64,000 nucleotides of DNA from Paenibacillus sp. FSL H7-0737 (GCF_000758545.1 NZ_CP009279.1:4712001-4776000), one strand, 5' to 3'. Shown: positions 44,007-53,909, counted from the stretch's first letter. Notes: generated from the sequence alone by a model not told the origin. Made by a program: numbers and translations.

Positions 44007-45710
44007 TTATTTTACGCTGTCATACCATTCATTTACTTCTTTAGTGATTTGGTCGCCGCCGCCTGATTTCCAGGTCGTTACGAAGGTATCGAAAGCTTCT
44101 AGTGGCTTGTTGCCATAGATGATCTCATTAAACGTTTGGTTCTCGATTTTGTTCAGATAATCCATCTTCGATTTCATAGTTTCAGTAGTAGGACCAGTGA
44201 ACATATTTTTGAAGGATTTATCCTCTTGTGCCAGCAGAACCTTTGCAGCTGCAGGGGTATCCTTACCATAGTTCACAGCTACATCCTTCTCCAAACGAGT
44301 GGTTGGTTCAGCACCATCTGCAAGATTAAGAAGGGCTTTCATTTGGGCATCCGGAATCCGGGCACCGTCACGAACCAGCATATAACGAACGCTGTTCACA
44401 TAACCACCAGCAATTTTATCATTTTCAATCATCTTACCGTTTGCATCTAGTTCATAGTCATATCCTGCGAAGAGGCCATTATCCAGCTCGCTACCAGGCT
44501 TAGGATCAGCGAAGTTATCGAACAGATAGTTTTGATAGGTGAAGAATGCCTCTGGATTTTTCATCTTAGTGCTAATCAGAGTTACACCGTTGGTGAACTG
44601 TGTTCCATGACGCATAACTTTACCATCTGGTCCCGCTGGAATTTCAATTGGAGCCCATACAGCATCCGGAGCATTCTTCACAGTATCTTGAAGCGGCCAA
44701 CCGCTCATCCAGTAAGGTCCTGGGAGAATACCTGCTGTACCCGCCACTGCCGGCTCAGCTGTTTTGTTCTCATCCCAAAGCGCTGCTTCTTGAGGAATGT
44801 AACCTTTTGCGAGCCATTCCTTCATTTTTTCCAGCCCTTGCTTCATACCTGCATTTACAGAGCCGTATTCCAATTTACCATCAGCATCAAGATTCCATTG
44901 CTGCGGAAGCGTTCCATAAGCACCGAAGATCCAGGAAGGATCGCCCATCCAAGTGTTCATCGATGTCTTAAAGCCGATACTAAGCGGAGTTACCTTGTCT
45001 GGTGCCAAGCCATCAGGGTTCTGATTCTTGAATGCATCCATAACTTTTTCTAGCTCATCTATCGTTTTAGGTGCTTGCATATTTAGCTTGTCCAGCCAAT
45101 CTTGGCGGATCCAAAGAATGTAATCATGGTTGTACGCGTAATCGAGAACAGGCAGACCCATTCTTTTGCCATCACGGCTGTATTGGTTCCATACGTTCGG
45201 ATCCTGTGCCATGGCTTCTTTCCAAGTAGCTGAAGCGTATTTATCAAACAGTGTTCCCACTTCAGCATACATACCGGAATCGATCAAATCCTGAGCAATC
45301 GTGCTATCACCTGTACCGATCGTTACAACATCGGGCATTTCCTGACCAGATGACATCGACAGGCGCAGTTTGGTTCCAAAAGCACCATTCGTATCTGTAA
45401 TGGACCAAAGTGATTTAATATTGATGCCGAACTTTTCTTTTGTCCACTTCGTAGCTACGTTATTCTCAATGCTTTCCCCGTTCTTGAATTTAAGCTCAGG
45501 GTCAACACCCCATACCGTTGTAATGGTTACCTCAGGATCATATTTATCCTTGTAGGCGTTTTCAGAATTAGATGTTGTATTGGTAGTCGTATCACCGGCT
45601 GTATTCTTTCCATCAGCAGCATTATTGCCCGAACAACCTGCGAGACTACCTACCAAAAGCATACTCATACACAGGAGCGGCAGCCATCTCTTTCTCTTCA
45701 TCGCGCTCAT
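44007..45710 (-). CDS. Sugar ABC transporter substrate-binding lipoprotein (LplA type)
   Basis: Extracellular binding protein of 567 residues, the long form found in Paenibacillus importers. A lipoprotein signal with lipobox LAGC (cysteine near 26) is followed by an asparagine/threonine linker. The domain contains NWLDKLNMQAPKTIDELEKV-type helices (WLDKLNMQ, PKTIDELEKVMDAF) and repeated galacto-oligosaccharide-binding family features. The operon and adjacent GH53 enzymes suggest galactan fragments as ligand. The start ATG 45710 has GGGGGAAC upstream. Confidence 0.92.
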   Translation of the reverse strand: MSAMKRKRWLPLLCMSMLLVGSLAGCSGNNAADGKNTAGDTTTNTTSNSENAYKDKYDPEVTITTVWGVDPELKFKNGESIENNVATKWTKEKFGINIKSLWSITDTNGAFGTKLRLSMSSGQEMPDVVTIGTGDSTIAQDLIDSGMYAEVGTLFDKYASATWKEAMAQDPNVWNQYSRDGKRMGLPVLDYAYNHDYILWIRQDWLDKLNMQAPKTIDELEKVMDAFKNQNPDGLAPDKVTPLSIGFKTSMNTWMGDPSWIFGAYGTLPQQWNLDADGKLEYGSVNAGMKQGLEKMKEWLAKGYIPQEAALWDENKTAEPAVAGTAGILPGPYWMSGWPLQDTVKNAPDAVWAPIEIPAGPDGKVMRHGTQFTNGVTLISTKMKNPEAFFTYQNYLFDNFADPKPGSELDNGLFAGYDYELDANGKMIENDKIAGGYVNSVRYMLVRDGARIPDAQMKALLNLADGAEPTTRLEKDVAVNYGKDTPAAAKVLLAQEDKSFKNMFTGPTTETMKSKMDYLNKIENQTFNEIIYGNKPLEAFDTFVTTWKSGGGDQITKEVNEWYDSVK

Positions 45711-45819
45711 TTTGTTCCCCCTTAGATTCCTTAAGTGTTGGTTATGACTTAATTATAGGGAACGAAGATGATGTCGAATACGTCATTTAAACAAGGTTTC
45801 TGCACCTTTCTCAACCTCT

Positions 45820-47460
45820 CTATCCGTCACGAAACTCATTTGGTGTCATATTGTAATGCTTCTTGAACATTTTGCTGAAATATTGCGGATTCTGATATCC
45901 AAGTTCGGTCGTGATTTCATAGATTTTTTTATTCGTATTCTTAAGTAGATAAAGTGCACGTTCCATCCGCATGCGGATAATATAGTCTCCGAGCCCTTCT
46001 CCTGTCTCTGCCTTATATATTTTAGATAAGTACACAGGGTGCAGATACACATGATCCGCTATCGTCTTGACCGACAGATCATGCCCAGAATGGTTTCCTA
46101 CCAGCTCATGTACCTGCTTTATAATGTAACTTTTCGTGTTCTGATCACTTTCTGAGAGTTCCTTCTGCAGCTTGTTTAACATATCAAAAGCCCAGTCCTT
46201 CAGCTTGTCAAAAGAAACAATAATGCTCTGTGTCAGCATCGGATCGAACGCATATTGATCGATTTGCGAGATGAACTGCCCCCCTTTGTGGGCAATGTAC
46301 ATGAATGCATTAGTAATGGACAGAAAGACTTCATACAGATGCTCACTTGAAAAGCGTGCATTCTCCATATCTCGGAACACATCAGCTATCTTCTGACGGG
46401 CTGTATCCCATTGCTTAGATTCCAGCAAATGAATGAGCGTTGGCGGACGATAAAGACTTTCGAGTGATTTGATGCTCATCATCTCCTGAAGATGACGATC
46501 CCCCAGATAAAGTACCGAGCCTGTTTCATTATGTGTTGTCAAATACATTGAACTTAAGCCACTTCGATAGGCAGCCGTCATCCCTTCGGGAAAAGCAAAC
46601 CACTCCGTTACGATAAGCGATATCTCACCCTTCAGATAGTTACTCACACTAATTCTGAAGTTAGCAATCGCTGACTTAAGGATCTGTTGTCTCGCAGCAT
46701 CGTAATTATTCGACTTCTCTAACTCTCGCTGGATGACTGGCTTCAGTTCCACAAGCAAAATTAAACAATCATGGGGTGCTTTGCAAAACCAGACATGGAA
46801 TTGCTCCTTAAAGAGCTCCTCGGCAATATTGCCGATGGCATATTCCATTAGGGAAACCGAATGATGATCCATTGCGGCGTAATGTTTACCCAGCTGAATC
46901 AATAACATCGCCGCTTCAACATCTGATTCGAAAGAGATTTCATATTCCTTAAGCTTTAATGCAAGTGTCCGCTCAGACAGCACTCTACCAAGTAGTAACT
47001 CATGCATCAAGTTGGCCCGCAAAACACTGTAATCGGCTTTGCGATTATAGAGTAGCAAATGATATTTATCATGTGCCTCCCATTCGTCTTTTAGAGACTC
47101 AATCGCTCCGGAGATACTATTGATAAATTCCTCATCACTTACTGGCTTCAAAATATAATCAAAAGCCTGTAGCTGAATCGCCTTCTTAGCGTACTGAAAA
47201 TCAGAAAAACCTGTCAGCAGAATCGACCGGATATCCGGCCATCTCTCACTCACCGTTTCAATTAATTGCAAACCGGACATTCCAGGCATCGAAATATCAG
47301 TAACCATGATATCTATGTCCTGCTGTTCCAATATTTCCAGAGCCTCGGCACCCGATGCCGCCTGATGCACTTGCTTTACGCCAATCTCGTCCCACGGAAT
47401 CGTGCGGGCCAGACTTTCTGTTACATAAGGCTCATCATCGACTAACAATATCTCTATCAT
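45820..47460 (-). CDS. AraC-type response regulator (YesN family)
   Basis: Two-component regulator of 546 residues: receiver domain with VDDEPYV and phospho-aspartate in MVTDISMPG (about 55), a long middle region, and a C-terminal AraC double helix-turn-helix (VKTIADHVYLHPVYLSKIYK, IYEITTELGYQNPQYFSKMF). It lies upstream of the binding-protein gene and downstream of the kinase gene by 11 bases. It likely activates the importer operon. Two ATGs lie in tandem (47463, 47460); AGGAGGG favours the second. Confidence 0.94.
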   Translation of the reverse strand: MIEILLVDDEPYVTESLARTIPWDEIGVKQVHQAASGAEALEILEQQDIDIMVTDISMPGMSGLQLIETVSERWPDIRSILLTGFSDFQYAKKAIQLQAFDYILKPVSDEEFINSISGAIESLKDEWEAHDKYHLLLYNRKADYSVLRANLMHELLLGRVLSERTLALKLKEYEISFESDVEAAMLLIQLGKHYAAMDHHSVSLMEYAIGNIAEELFKEQFHVWFCKAPHDCLILLVELKPVIQRELEKSNNYDAARQQILKSAIANFRISVSNYLKGEISLIVTEWFAFPEGMTAAYRSGLSSMYLTTHNETGSVLYLGDRHLQEMMSIKSLESLYRPPTLIHLLESKQWDTARQKIADVFRDMENARFSSEHLYEVFLSITNAFMYIAHKGGQFISQIDQYAFDPMLTQSIIVSFDKLKDWAFDMLNKLQKELSESDQNTKSYIIKQVHELVGNHSGHDLSVKTIADHVYLHPVYLSKIYKAETGEGLGDYIIRMRMERALYLLKNTNKKIYEITTELGYQNPQYFSKMFKKHYNMTPNEFRDG

Positions 47461-47471
47461 CATATTCCCTC

Positions 47472-49223
47472 CTAGATGTCATCCATATTATTGTCAGTTA
47501 GCGGTAACAACCACTGAAGTTTAACCTGCAATCCTCCGAGTGATGATGGTGCAATCGTCAATCCTGCATCCTCACCAAAACGCAGCCGCATTCTCTGATG
47601 CACATTCCAAAGCCCGCAGCCCATTTCTTCATCCATCGCTTTGCCTAGCTTATTTTCCAATACGATAATTTCCTCCGGGGTCATGCCTTTTCCGTCATCC
47701 TCAACCGTTAATGTCATAACTCTTCCGTTGCATGTGCCCGTAATTCGCACCAGCCCCTCTTTAGAGACAGGTTCAATCCCATGGATAACCGCATTCTCGA
47801 CCAAAGGCTGAAGAACCAACGGAGGAAGATCTCTTTTCCGCATTTGCGGCGGGATATGAACTTCATATTGAAGTCTGCTCATCCTCATTTTTTGGATCTC
47901 CAGATAGTGAGTCACAAATTCCGTTTCTTCAGATAAAGCGACAAGATCGCGTTCTTGGCGGGTCGTATATCTGTAATACCGGGATAAATTATGTGACATA
48001 CCGACGACAGCACCCATATTATCGAGCTTCGCCATACTCGTAATAAATGAGAAGCAATTATAGAAGAAATGCGGATTAATCTGGGATTGAAGCTGCTTTA
48101 ATCTAGCTTCTCGAACATGGATCTTTTCCATTAACACATTCTCAATCAGCTTCTGAATCTGTTCCACCATGCTATTAAACCTTCCGGACAGAAAGCTGAA
48201 CTCATTCTTACCTTTGATCTCCACCCGCGCAGAGTAGTCTCCTTGCTTCAACCTCTGGAAGCCTCCAACCAATAATCTAACGGGCACCTGCACCTGAACA
48301 TACAGTAGATAGGCTACGAGACAGCTCATTAATAACAATGCACCAATAGCAAAATAAAATAAGCGATTGGAGGTTTGGATCGGATGCAGTATTTCTGACA
48401 GCGGCATATAGTCGATCAAATACCAGCCCATTTTATCCGAATAGACTATGTTTACACTGTAGGACTCACCATTAATGTTCACGGTACGATTTTCACTTTG
48501 CTTCAGCTGCTCTTGCTCCAGCCTTTTTACCAATTCATTAGCTAGTAGCTTGTCAGCACTACGGTTAAAGATAAGACCAGTGCCCTGTTTATAATAAAAA
48601 GGATCTCTCCTGCCATCACTTTTGAATTTATCCAGCATATCTTCAATGTTTCGGCTGTCAAACTCCACTTTCATAATCGTATTGGCTTTTTCAGGAGTGA
48701 ACTCTGACATGAAGGGGGTAAAAGAAAACCAAGAGAACACAAAATGGTCGCCATCTTGCTCAATGATCTTTTCTACATGCCAGCCTGACTTTACTTCCCG
48801 CTTCAAATCCTCATCCGAATACGGTATAGCATCATTCTCTGACACCATTCGGTGGATGGACGGTGAATATAGATACAACTTACTCTTCCAGTTGGAGGAG
48901 CTTTCCTGAATACTGATTTTGGTCTGAATCCGCTTAATCGTGTTTATCGCATCCAGGTTCAAATGTGTTCCCTTCAAATAAGTATCCTTTAAGCTCAAAA
49001 TATCAGGATCATGAATGAGCAGGATCGGCCAGGAGGACAACAGCTCCATATTGCTCTCTACTTGATTCTGAAAAAAACTGAGCTGATTGCTGTTCGAAGT
49101 ATTTAATTCCGTACGTAGCACATCCGTGGTCGTCTTATTGGAATAGAAATAGAGGATCGTAATAGGAATCAGCATGATGACCATGATACTTACGATTTTG
49201 GTAAATAAATTATATCTATACAC
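47472..49223 (-). CDS. YesM-type sensor histidine kinase
   Basis: Membrane sensor with an outside domain (about residues 35-285) between two helices, HAMP (FQRLKQGDYSARVEIKGKNE), His_kinase domain with the phospho-histidine in SQINPHFFYNCFSFI, and an HATPase domain (LVENAVIHGIE, GLWNVHQRMRLRFG). It is 583 residues. GTG start 49223 is behind AAGGA. First gene of the kinase-regulator pair; it senses a sugar or cell-surface cue related to galactan by context. Confidence 0.93.
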   Translation of the reverse strand: MYRYNLFTKIVSIMVIMLIPITILYFYSNKTTTDVLRTELNTSNSNQLSFFQNQVESNMELLSSWPILLIHDPDILSLKDTYLKGTHLNLDAINTIKRIQTKISIQESSSNWKSKLYLYSPSIHRMVSENDAIPYSDEDLKREVKSGWHVEKIIEQDGDHFVFSWFSFTPFMSEFTPEKANTIMKVEFDSRNIEDMLDKFKSDGRRDPFYYKQGTGLIFNRSADKLLANELVKRLEQEQLKQSENRTVNINGESYSVNIVYSDKMGWYLIDYMPLSEILHPIQTSNRLFYFAIGALLLMSCLVAYLLYVQVQVPVRLLVGGFQRLKQGDYSARVEIKGKNEFSFLSGRFNSMVEQIQKLIENVLMEKIHVREARLKQLQSQINPHFFYNCFSFITSMAKLDNMGAVVGMSHNLSRYYRYTTRQERDLVALSEETEFVTHYLEIQKMRMSRLQYEVHIPPQMRKRDLPPLVLQPLVENAVIHGIEPVSKEGLVRITGTCNGRVMTLTVEDDGKGMTPEEIIVLENKLGKAMDEEMGCGLWNVHQRMRLRFGEDAGLTIAPSSLGGLQVKLQWLLPLTDNNMDDI

Positions 49224-49443
49224 TTTCCTTCACACTCCGACTCAAATGTCATAGCCTCTATTGTACAAATAATCTTCATTAACGCATAGATAATTTCTCC
49301 CTGCAAAATGAGGTAGACAAGTGATAGCTTGTTCAAGCACTATTATCGTCCTCTCTATTGTAAAGGCTTAAATTATTGCGCTATATGCTACGTACGAAAC
49401 ATTTCTGCAGTTTTTGCAGTCTAATGTATTGTAGAGACATACA
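49224..49443. other. Intergenic stretch with no recognised element
   Basis: AT-rich sequence upstream of the kinase gene. It must hold its promoter, but no clear -35/-10 pair, operator or RNA structure could be assigned. Confidence 0.5.
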
Positions 49444-49492
49444 AAAAGGGATGATCCGAAAGCCGCTAGGCATTCCAGTCATCCCTTTATAC
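49444..49492 (-). terminator. Terminator after the EamA transporter gene
   Basis: On the minus strand AAAGGGATGA pairs with TCATCCCTTT around a long structured loop, followed by TTGTATG. Confidence 0.72.
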
Positions 49493-49526
49493 TTTATTTA
49501 GTTCAATCTATACAATCAGAGTCTGT

Positions 49527-50486
49527 TCAGAGCGTTTGTGCTTTAGATTGTTGACTCGATATGAAGAATAAAGCGGTCCAGATCAACGCGAACCCGATAA
49601 TTTGCGGTAGCGTGACGAGCTGCTGGAATACGATCCAGTTAATGATTACTCCCGTCATAGGAAAGCTTAGTTCAGCCAATGTAGCAAAGGAAGCTTTGGT
49701 AGTGCTGAGTCCTTTGTAATACATCAGCATACTGAGTAGTCCTGGCAGCAGAGCCTGCAGCAACAAATTAATGGCGATGGCAGCAGATGCACCAAATCCA
49801 CCATTAATCTGCCAAGGAGCACCTTCTAATGTGGTGATAATGAAAAGCAACGGCAGCGCCAATATAAATCTTAGGGAAGTCACTGTCTCATATTTCATAG
49901 ACCCAAGCAGATAACGTCCCATTACTGTTGAGCCACCCCACAATGCGGCCGCTCCTAAGGCCATCAGACTGCTAACACCGATGAAGTTGTTCACATGTCC
50001 GAATGGAATACTCCAGCCAAAGGTCAGCAGATAGGTTCCTACCAGTGCCACAATAATGAGGATTCCGAAATTTTTAGGCAGACGTTCTTTAAGAATTAAG
50101 GCTGCAAGCCCGATAGCGAATATCGGCTGAAGCTTTTGCAGCAACAGCACAGCATTTAAATCCCCACTGGAGAGTGCCATCGTAAATAGAATTGTCGCCC
50201 CGGCAGAACCTCCCCAGGAAACAATTAGCAAAGCTCCAATCTGGCGAAATCCAATGCCTTTTAGCTCCGCCCGGTGACGCCAAAGAACAGGGGAAGCAGC
50301 CAAGAAAAGCACCACATGCTCCAAAAGAACAATTTGCGATGAGGTCAAAGATTTTAAGAGGATAATACGAAAGAGCGGATCAACGCCCCATAGTGCTGCA
50401 CCGAACACAACGAGCCAAAACCCACTGCGTAACGGTGACGTGCTGCTTACCTTATTAGCTGATGATGAAGCTGTTACATTACTCAT
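49527..50486 (-). CDS. EamA/DMT-family transporter under FMN riboswitch, likely flavin transporter
   Basis: Ten-helix drug/metabolite-transporter family protein with two EamA halves (LVVFGAALWGVDPLFRI, SLMALGAAALWGGSTVMGRY), 319 residues. The gene is preceded by an FMN riboswitch and a terminator with nothing between, so expression responds to flavin level. EamA proteins in the RibN and ImpX groups are predicted or shown riboflavin carriers, so riboflavin import is the best guess; export cannot be excluded. AAGGAG lies 9 bases before the ATG. Confidence 0.88.
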   Translation of the reverse strand: MSNVTASSSANKVSSTSPLRSGFWLVVFGAALWGVDPLFRIILLKSLTSSQIVLLEHVVLFLAASPVLWRHRAELKGIGFRQIGALLIVSWGGSAGATILFTMALSSGDLNAVLLLQKLQPIFAIGLAALILKERLPKNFGILIIVALVGTYLLTFGWSIPFGHVNNFIGVSSLMALGAAALWGGSTVMGRYLLGSMKYETVTSLRFILALPLLFIITTLEGAPWQINGGFGASAAIAINLLLQALLPGLLSMLMYYKGLSTTKASFATLAELSFPMTGVIINWIVFQQLVTLPQIIGFALIWTALFFISSQQSKAQTL

Positions 50487-50527
50487 TATTCCATTCTCCT
50501 TGTCGATACAAACCCTCGATAAGAGAC

Positions 50528-50567
50528 CAAAAACCCCCGAATCACCATAAAAGGTCGACTCGGGGGC
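50528..50567 (-). terminator. Riboswitch terminator before the EamA gene
   Basis: On the minus strand CCCCCGAGTC / GATTCGGGGG forms a stem followed by TTTTTGG, placed between the FMN aptamer and the gene. Confidence 0.88.
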
Positions 50568-50615
50568 ATTATCAATAAAGACGTACAGGATAGACTCCTA
50601 GCGCCTTTATCTTAT

Positions 50616-50759
50616 GATCCTCTCCCATCCGGACTTTACCGTCGGCTCTGGATTCACACCAGATCAGTCACTTCTCTGCAAGCAGAACAAGTGAGTCGCG
50701 GGCTCAGTTCGCTTTGAACATTACCGCCGGTTGGGAATTTCACCCTACCCCGAGAATCT
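50616..50759 (-). ncRNA. Second FMN riboswitch (RFN element)
   Basis: Minus-strand blocks in the standard order: GATTCTCGGGGTAGGGTG, AATTCCCAACCGGCGGTAAT, GAGCCCGCGACTCAC, ATCTGGTGTGAATCCAGAG, CCGACGGTAAAGTCCGGATG and GGAGAGGATC. All universally conserved cores of the class are seen. It controls the EamA transporter gene. Confidence 0.95.
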
Positions 50760-50969
50760 TGTATTCCGTTGTTTTTTTCACAATCTCAGAATAAACCTCT
50801 TCTTGCCATTCGTCCAGTACTTTATGAAAATATACATAAAATTTTCATGTATCACAGCTTTTCTTACATATTTTTTTCGTTATTGTTCTACTGTCCCATC
50901 CCAAAAAATCTGTATAATGAAATTATGTTTATTTTTCCATAGTTTAGGAATTTTTCTAAGGAGGTTGTT

Positions 50970-52160
50970 ATGAAGGAATCATTTTGGACGAAGGAGTCAT
51001 TCTGGACGAAGTTATTGTTCTCCTTTTTTGCTGTCGGAGTCATAGCTTTTTTAGGATTCATAGGTTCGATAATTACCGCGCTTTTCGGGGGACTAATGTT
51101 TTATACTCCACTTGTGGCGATTTTATCTGTTGTGATAGCTATTTATGTTGTACTCCTTATATTTAATGTGTTGTCCCGAAAAACAAGCAATATTATATTG
51201 CTATCCATCCTCGGACTTAGTGTGCTCGTAACCGCAGGATATGAGATCAAACAAGCATATATCAACAGCATTGCCACGGTCGATGATCGGGAAGTTAATT
51301 TGGTACTATACGAACCTTTTGCTGAGAATACCAAAGCAGTGAATTTGGATAAACCTTCTTCATATCATATCGATAACAACTTACCAAAATTGGATGGCGC
51401 AACCGCACTATACCCACTGTATTCAGCTTTCGTACAATCTGCTTATCCTGCGGCCAGTTATAATCCATATGATTTCCAAACAAGTCAAGTGATTTGCAGT
51501 AGCACACCGGAAGCTTACAAAAGACTAATCGAAGGTGACACTGATATTATCTTTGTCGCTGCTCCTTCTCTTGCCCAACAGAAACATGCGAAGCGAAAAG
51601 GCGTTGAGCTGAAGCTCACACCCATCGGCCGCGAGGCTTTCGTATTTTTTGTGAATAAACGAAACGAAGTAACTGGACTTTCCACCGCCCAGCTTAAAGA
51701 TATCTACGCAGGCAAGATCACCAATTGGAAAGATGTAGGCGGAGCTAATAACCGTATTCGCGCTTTTCAACGCCCAGAGGATAGTGGGAGCCAGACGATG
51801 CTGCAAAAGTTTATGGGAGACACTACACTCATGACACCTCCTAAGGAAGACGTGGCGGATATTATGAGTGGAATTATTAAACAAACCTCCAGTTATCGCA
51901 ATTATAAAAATGCACTCGGGTACAGCTTCTTATTTTACGCCTCAGAAATGAATCAAAGTGGGGAAATTGCACTACTCGCCATTGATGGTGTTAAGCCCGA
52001 CAAAGAAAGTATTCGCAGTGGACAGTACCCTTTGGCTACAGAATTTTATGCTGTGACTGCTGGAAGTGACAACCCCAATATTCAGCCCTTTCTAGATTGG
52101 ATGCAATCTGCTCAAGGTCAGGAATTGGTAGAAAAAACGGGTTATACTTCTTTGCAATAA
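50970..52160 (+). CDS. Membrane-anchored phosphate-binding-like (PstS-type) protein
   Basis: A 396-residue protein with three N-terminal membrane helices (about 15-37, 41-67, 75-90) and then a PBP-type phosphate-binding domain (LPKLDGATALYPLYSAFVQ, GDTDIIFVAAPS, NWKDVGGANNRIRAFQRPED with SGSQTMLQKFMG). Standard PstS is a lipoprotein; this one is fixed by helices and has no adjacent pstCAB. Its first 13 residues contain a direct repeat of KESFWT. AAGGAGG lies 8 bases before the ATG. It may be a phosphate sensor rather than a transporter subunit; ligand is inferred. Confidence 0.82.
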   Translation: MKESFWTKESFWTKLLFSFFAVGVIAFLGFIGSIITALFGGLMFYTPLVAILSVVIAIYVVLLIFNVLSRKTSNIILLSILGLSVLVTAGYEIKQAYINSIATVDDREVNLVLYEPFAENTKAVNLDKPSSYHIDNNLPKLDGATALYPLYSAFVQSAYPAASYNPYDFQTSQVICSSTPEAYKRLIEGDTDIIFVAAPSLAQQKHAKRKGVELKLTPIGREAFVFFVNKRNEVTGLSTAQLKDIYAGKITNWKDVGGANNRIRAFQRPEDSGSQTMLQKFMGDTTLMTPPKEDVADIMSGIIKQTSSYRNYKNALGYSFLFYASEMNQSGEIALLAIDGVKPDKESIRSGQYPLATEFYAVTAGSDNPNIQPFLDWMQSAQGQELVEKTGYTSLQ

Positions 52161-52170
52161 AATATTGTTA

Positions 52171-52220
52171 CGAAAAGAGAGCTAACCCAAATGTTTGGGA
52201 AAGCTCTCTTTTCGCTTTTT
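52171..52220 (+). terminator. Terminator after the PstS-like gene
   Basis: GAAAAGAGAGCT pairs with AGCTCTCTTTTC around CCCAAATGTTTGGG, followed by GCTTTTTAT. Confidence 0.9.
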
Positions 52221-52367
52221 ATACCGAAATTTTTCCTTTTTCACTCTAAAAGAGCGCAACTTTTGGAAACTATTGTCGTTTAAGATTTATATAAGCCGAA
52301 ACTGCATCATAGGAAGAAAAAGTAAGAATTGCTAGAAACCAAGAAACGGGGATGGTAGGGATTGCAG

Positions 52368-53864
52368 ATGAAGAAGTTTGGTTTTTTGGCGTTACTGCTG
52401 CTTTTGTTGGTGCTGGTTCATCCAGGAACTGGTTATGCCGGCTCTGCAGAGACACACATCAATCTAGACGGCAATGATCTTAAGATTTCAAAAGAAGCAC
52501 AAGTTCAAATTGTAAATGGAAGCGTGATGGTTCCACTTCGCCTCGTTACGGAGCAGCTTGGTTATACCGTGAAATGGGATAATGTGACCAAGACTGCAAC
52601 CATTGAGCAAAAGGGAACGACATTAAAGCTTATCGTGAATAATGCGATGGCAGAGGCTTCGGGGAAACAGGTAAAACTGGACAACCCTCCTTTTCTCAGT
52701 GGCAACACGACCCTCGTTCCTTTAAGATTTGTTGGTGAACAGACAGGAACTACTGTCGGTTGGGATAATGTGACCAAAACGGTATACTTAACTTCTCCAG
52801 TACCAGAGATTGGCGGAAGCGAACCAGAAATTACAGTTCCAGACACATCTGTAACCGCACCCTCTGATAATGGATCGAATGGTAACACAACAACTGATGG
52901 AAACACCTCGACGGCAGCAGTCACAAATCTTAGCTTCATCGATAACAAGCTCATCATCGCGATGAACGGCAGTGTAACACCAAATGTATTCACAATGACA
53001 GATAAAGACCGAATTGTCGTAGATTTACCGAATACCAGCTTTGGCGACAGCTTTCATCAGAACCTTTCTGTCGGAAAAAACCAAAGTGGGCAGTTGACGA
53101 TTACCGAATATCCTAACGTCTCAACCATTCGTTATTCATTATTCAGTAGTTCTCCCTCTACGATCCGGATCGTGATTGATCTGAACAGTGCGAATAACTA
53201 CAGTGTAACGAATGCTAACGACGGACTTATTATAGTGGATCTAAATGGGACAAGCACAACGCCTCCTGCAACCACTGTACCTGAAGTACCGGTCACAACG
53301 CCTCCACCTTCTTCTGGCAACACAGACAAGAAGATAATTGTTATTGATGCAGGACATGGTGGGAAAGATCCTGGCACTGGAAGTAACCGCAAAGAGAAGG
53401 ATTTCACCTTGCCAACAGCACTGAAAATTGCAGAATTACTAAAGAAAGAGCCAAATATTGAGGTTGTGCTCACTCGAAGTGATGATACATACCCGACCCT
53501 GCAGGACAGATCCAACCTCGCCAATAAGGTAAAAGCAGATTTGTTTATCTCTGTTCATGCCAATAGTATCCCAGTGGGCAGTAAGAGCAATCCTAGTGGT
53601 ACAGAGACCTATTACACACGTAAAGATAGTTTATTATTCGCGCAAACCGTTCATAAATATCTTACTGTTGCTACAGGTCTTCAGGATCGAGGGGTTCGTC
53701 AAGCAAATTATCATGTAACAAGAGAAACTAAAATGCCAGCCATTTTATTAGAATGTGGTTACTTAAGTAATACCAAGGACGAAGCATTACTCTTCACAGT
53801 AGATGTTCAGAATAGGATAGCCGAAGCAGTAGTTCTAGGGATTAAGGAATATTTAGGTCGATAG
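52368..53864 (+). CDS. N-acetylmuramoyl-L-alanine amidase with copper-amine-oxidase-type and AMIN domains
   Basis: Secreted cell-wall hydrolase that cuts the bond between muramic acid and L-alanine. A signal peptide (1-25) is followed by a copper_amine_oxidase_N domain with two MVPLRLVTEQLGYTVKWD / LVPLRFVGEQTGTTVGWD halves, an AMIN domain (about 190-285), a proline linker and the zinc Amidase_3 domain with IDAGHGGKDPG, the SVHAN histidine and ILLECGYLSN glutamate. It is 498 residues. ATG 52368 is preferred over TTG 52362; AGGG lies upstream. The domain mix is typical of Paenibacillus. Confidence 0.94.
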   Translation: MKKFGFLALLLLLLVLVHPGTGYAGSAETHINLDGNDLKISKEAQVQIVNGSVMVPLRLVTEQLGYTVKWDNVTKTATIEQKGTTLKLIVNNAMAEASGKQVKLDNPPFLSGNTTLVPLRFVGEQTGTTVGWDNVTKTVYLTSPVPEIGGSEPEITVPDTSVTAPSDNGSNGNTTTDGNTSTAAVTNLSFIDNKLIIAMNGSVTPNVFTMTDKDRIVVDLPNTSFGDSFHQNLSVGKNQSGQLTITEYPNVSTIRYSLFSSSPSTIRIVIDLNSANNYSVTNANDGLIIVDLNGTSTTPPATTVPEVPVTTPPPSSGNTDKKIIVIDAGHGGKDPGTGSNRKEKDFTLPTALKIAELLKKEPNIEVVLTRSDDTYPTLQDRSNLANKVKADLFISVHANSIPVGSKSNPSGTETYYTRKDSLLFAQTVHKYLTVATGLQDRGVRQANYHVTRETKMPAILLECGYLSNTKDEALLFTVDVQNRIAEAVVLGIKEYLGR

Positions 53865-53866
53865 AA

Positions 53867-53909
53867 AAAAGGGGAGCTTCTTAGCCAATTGGCTAAGAAG
53901 CTCCCCTTT
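53867..53909. terminator. Bidirectional terminator between amidase and VOC genes
   Basis: AAAGGGGAGCTTCTTAGCCA pairs perfectly with TGGCTAAGAAGCTCCCCTTT, with A/T-rich flanks on both strands. Confidence 0.92.

Noticed and set aside
44532-45053. Plus-strand open frame of 173 codons
   Set aside because: It is wholly antisense to the well-supported sugar-binding lipoprotein gene and has no recognisable domain.
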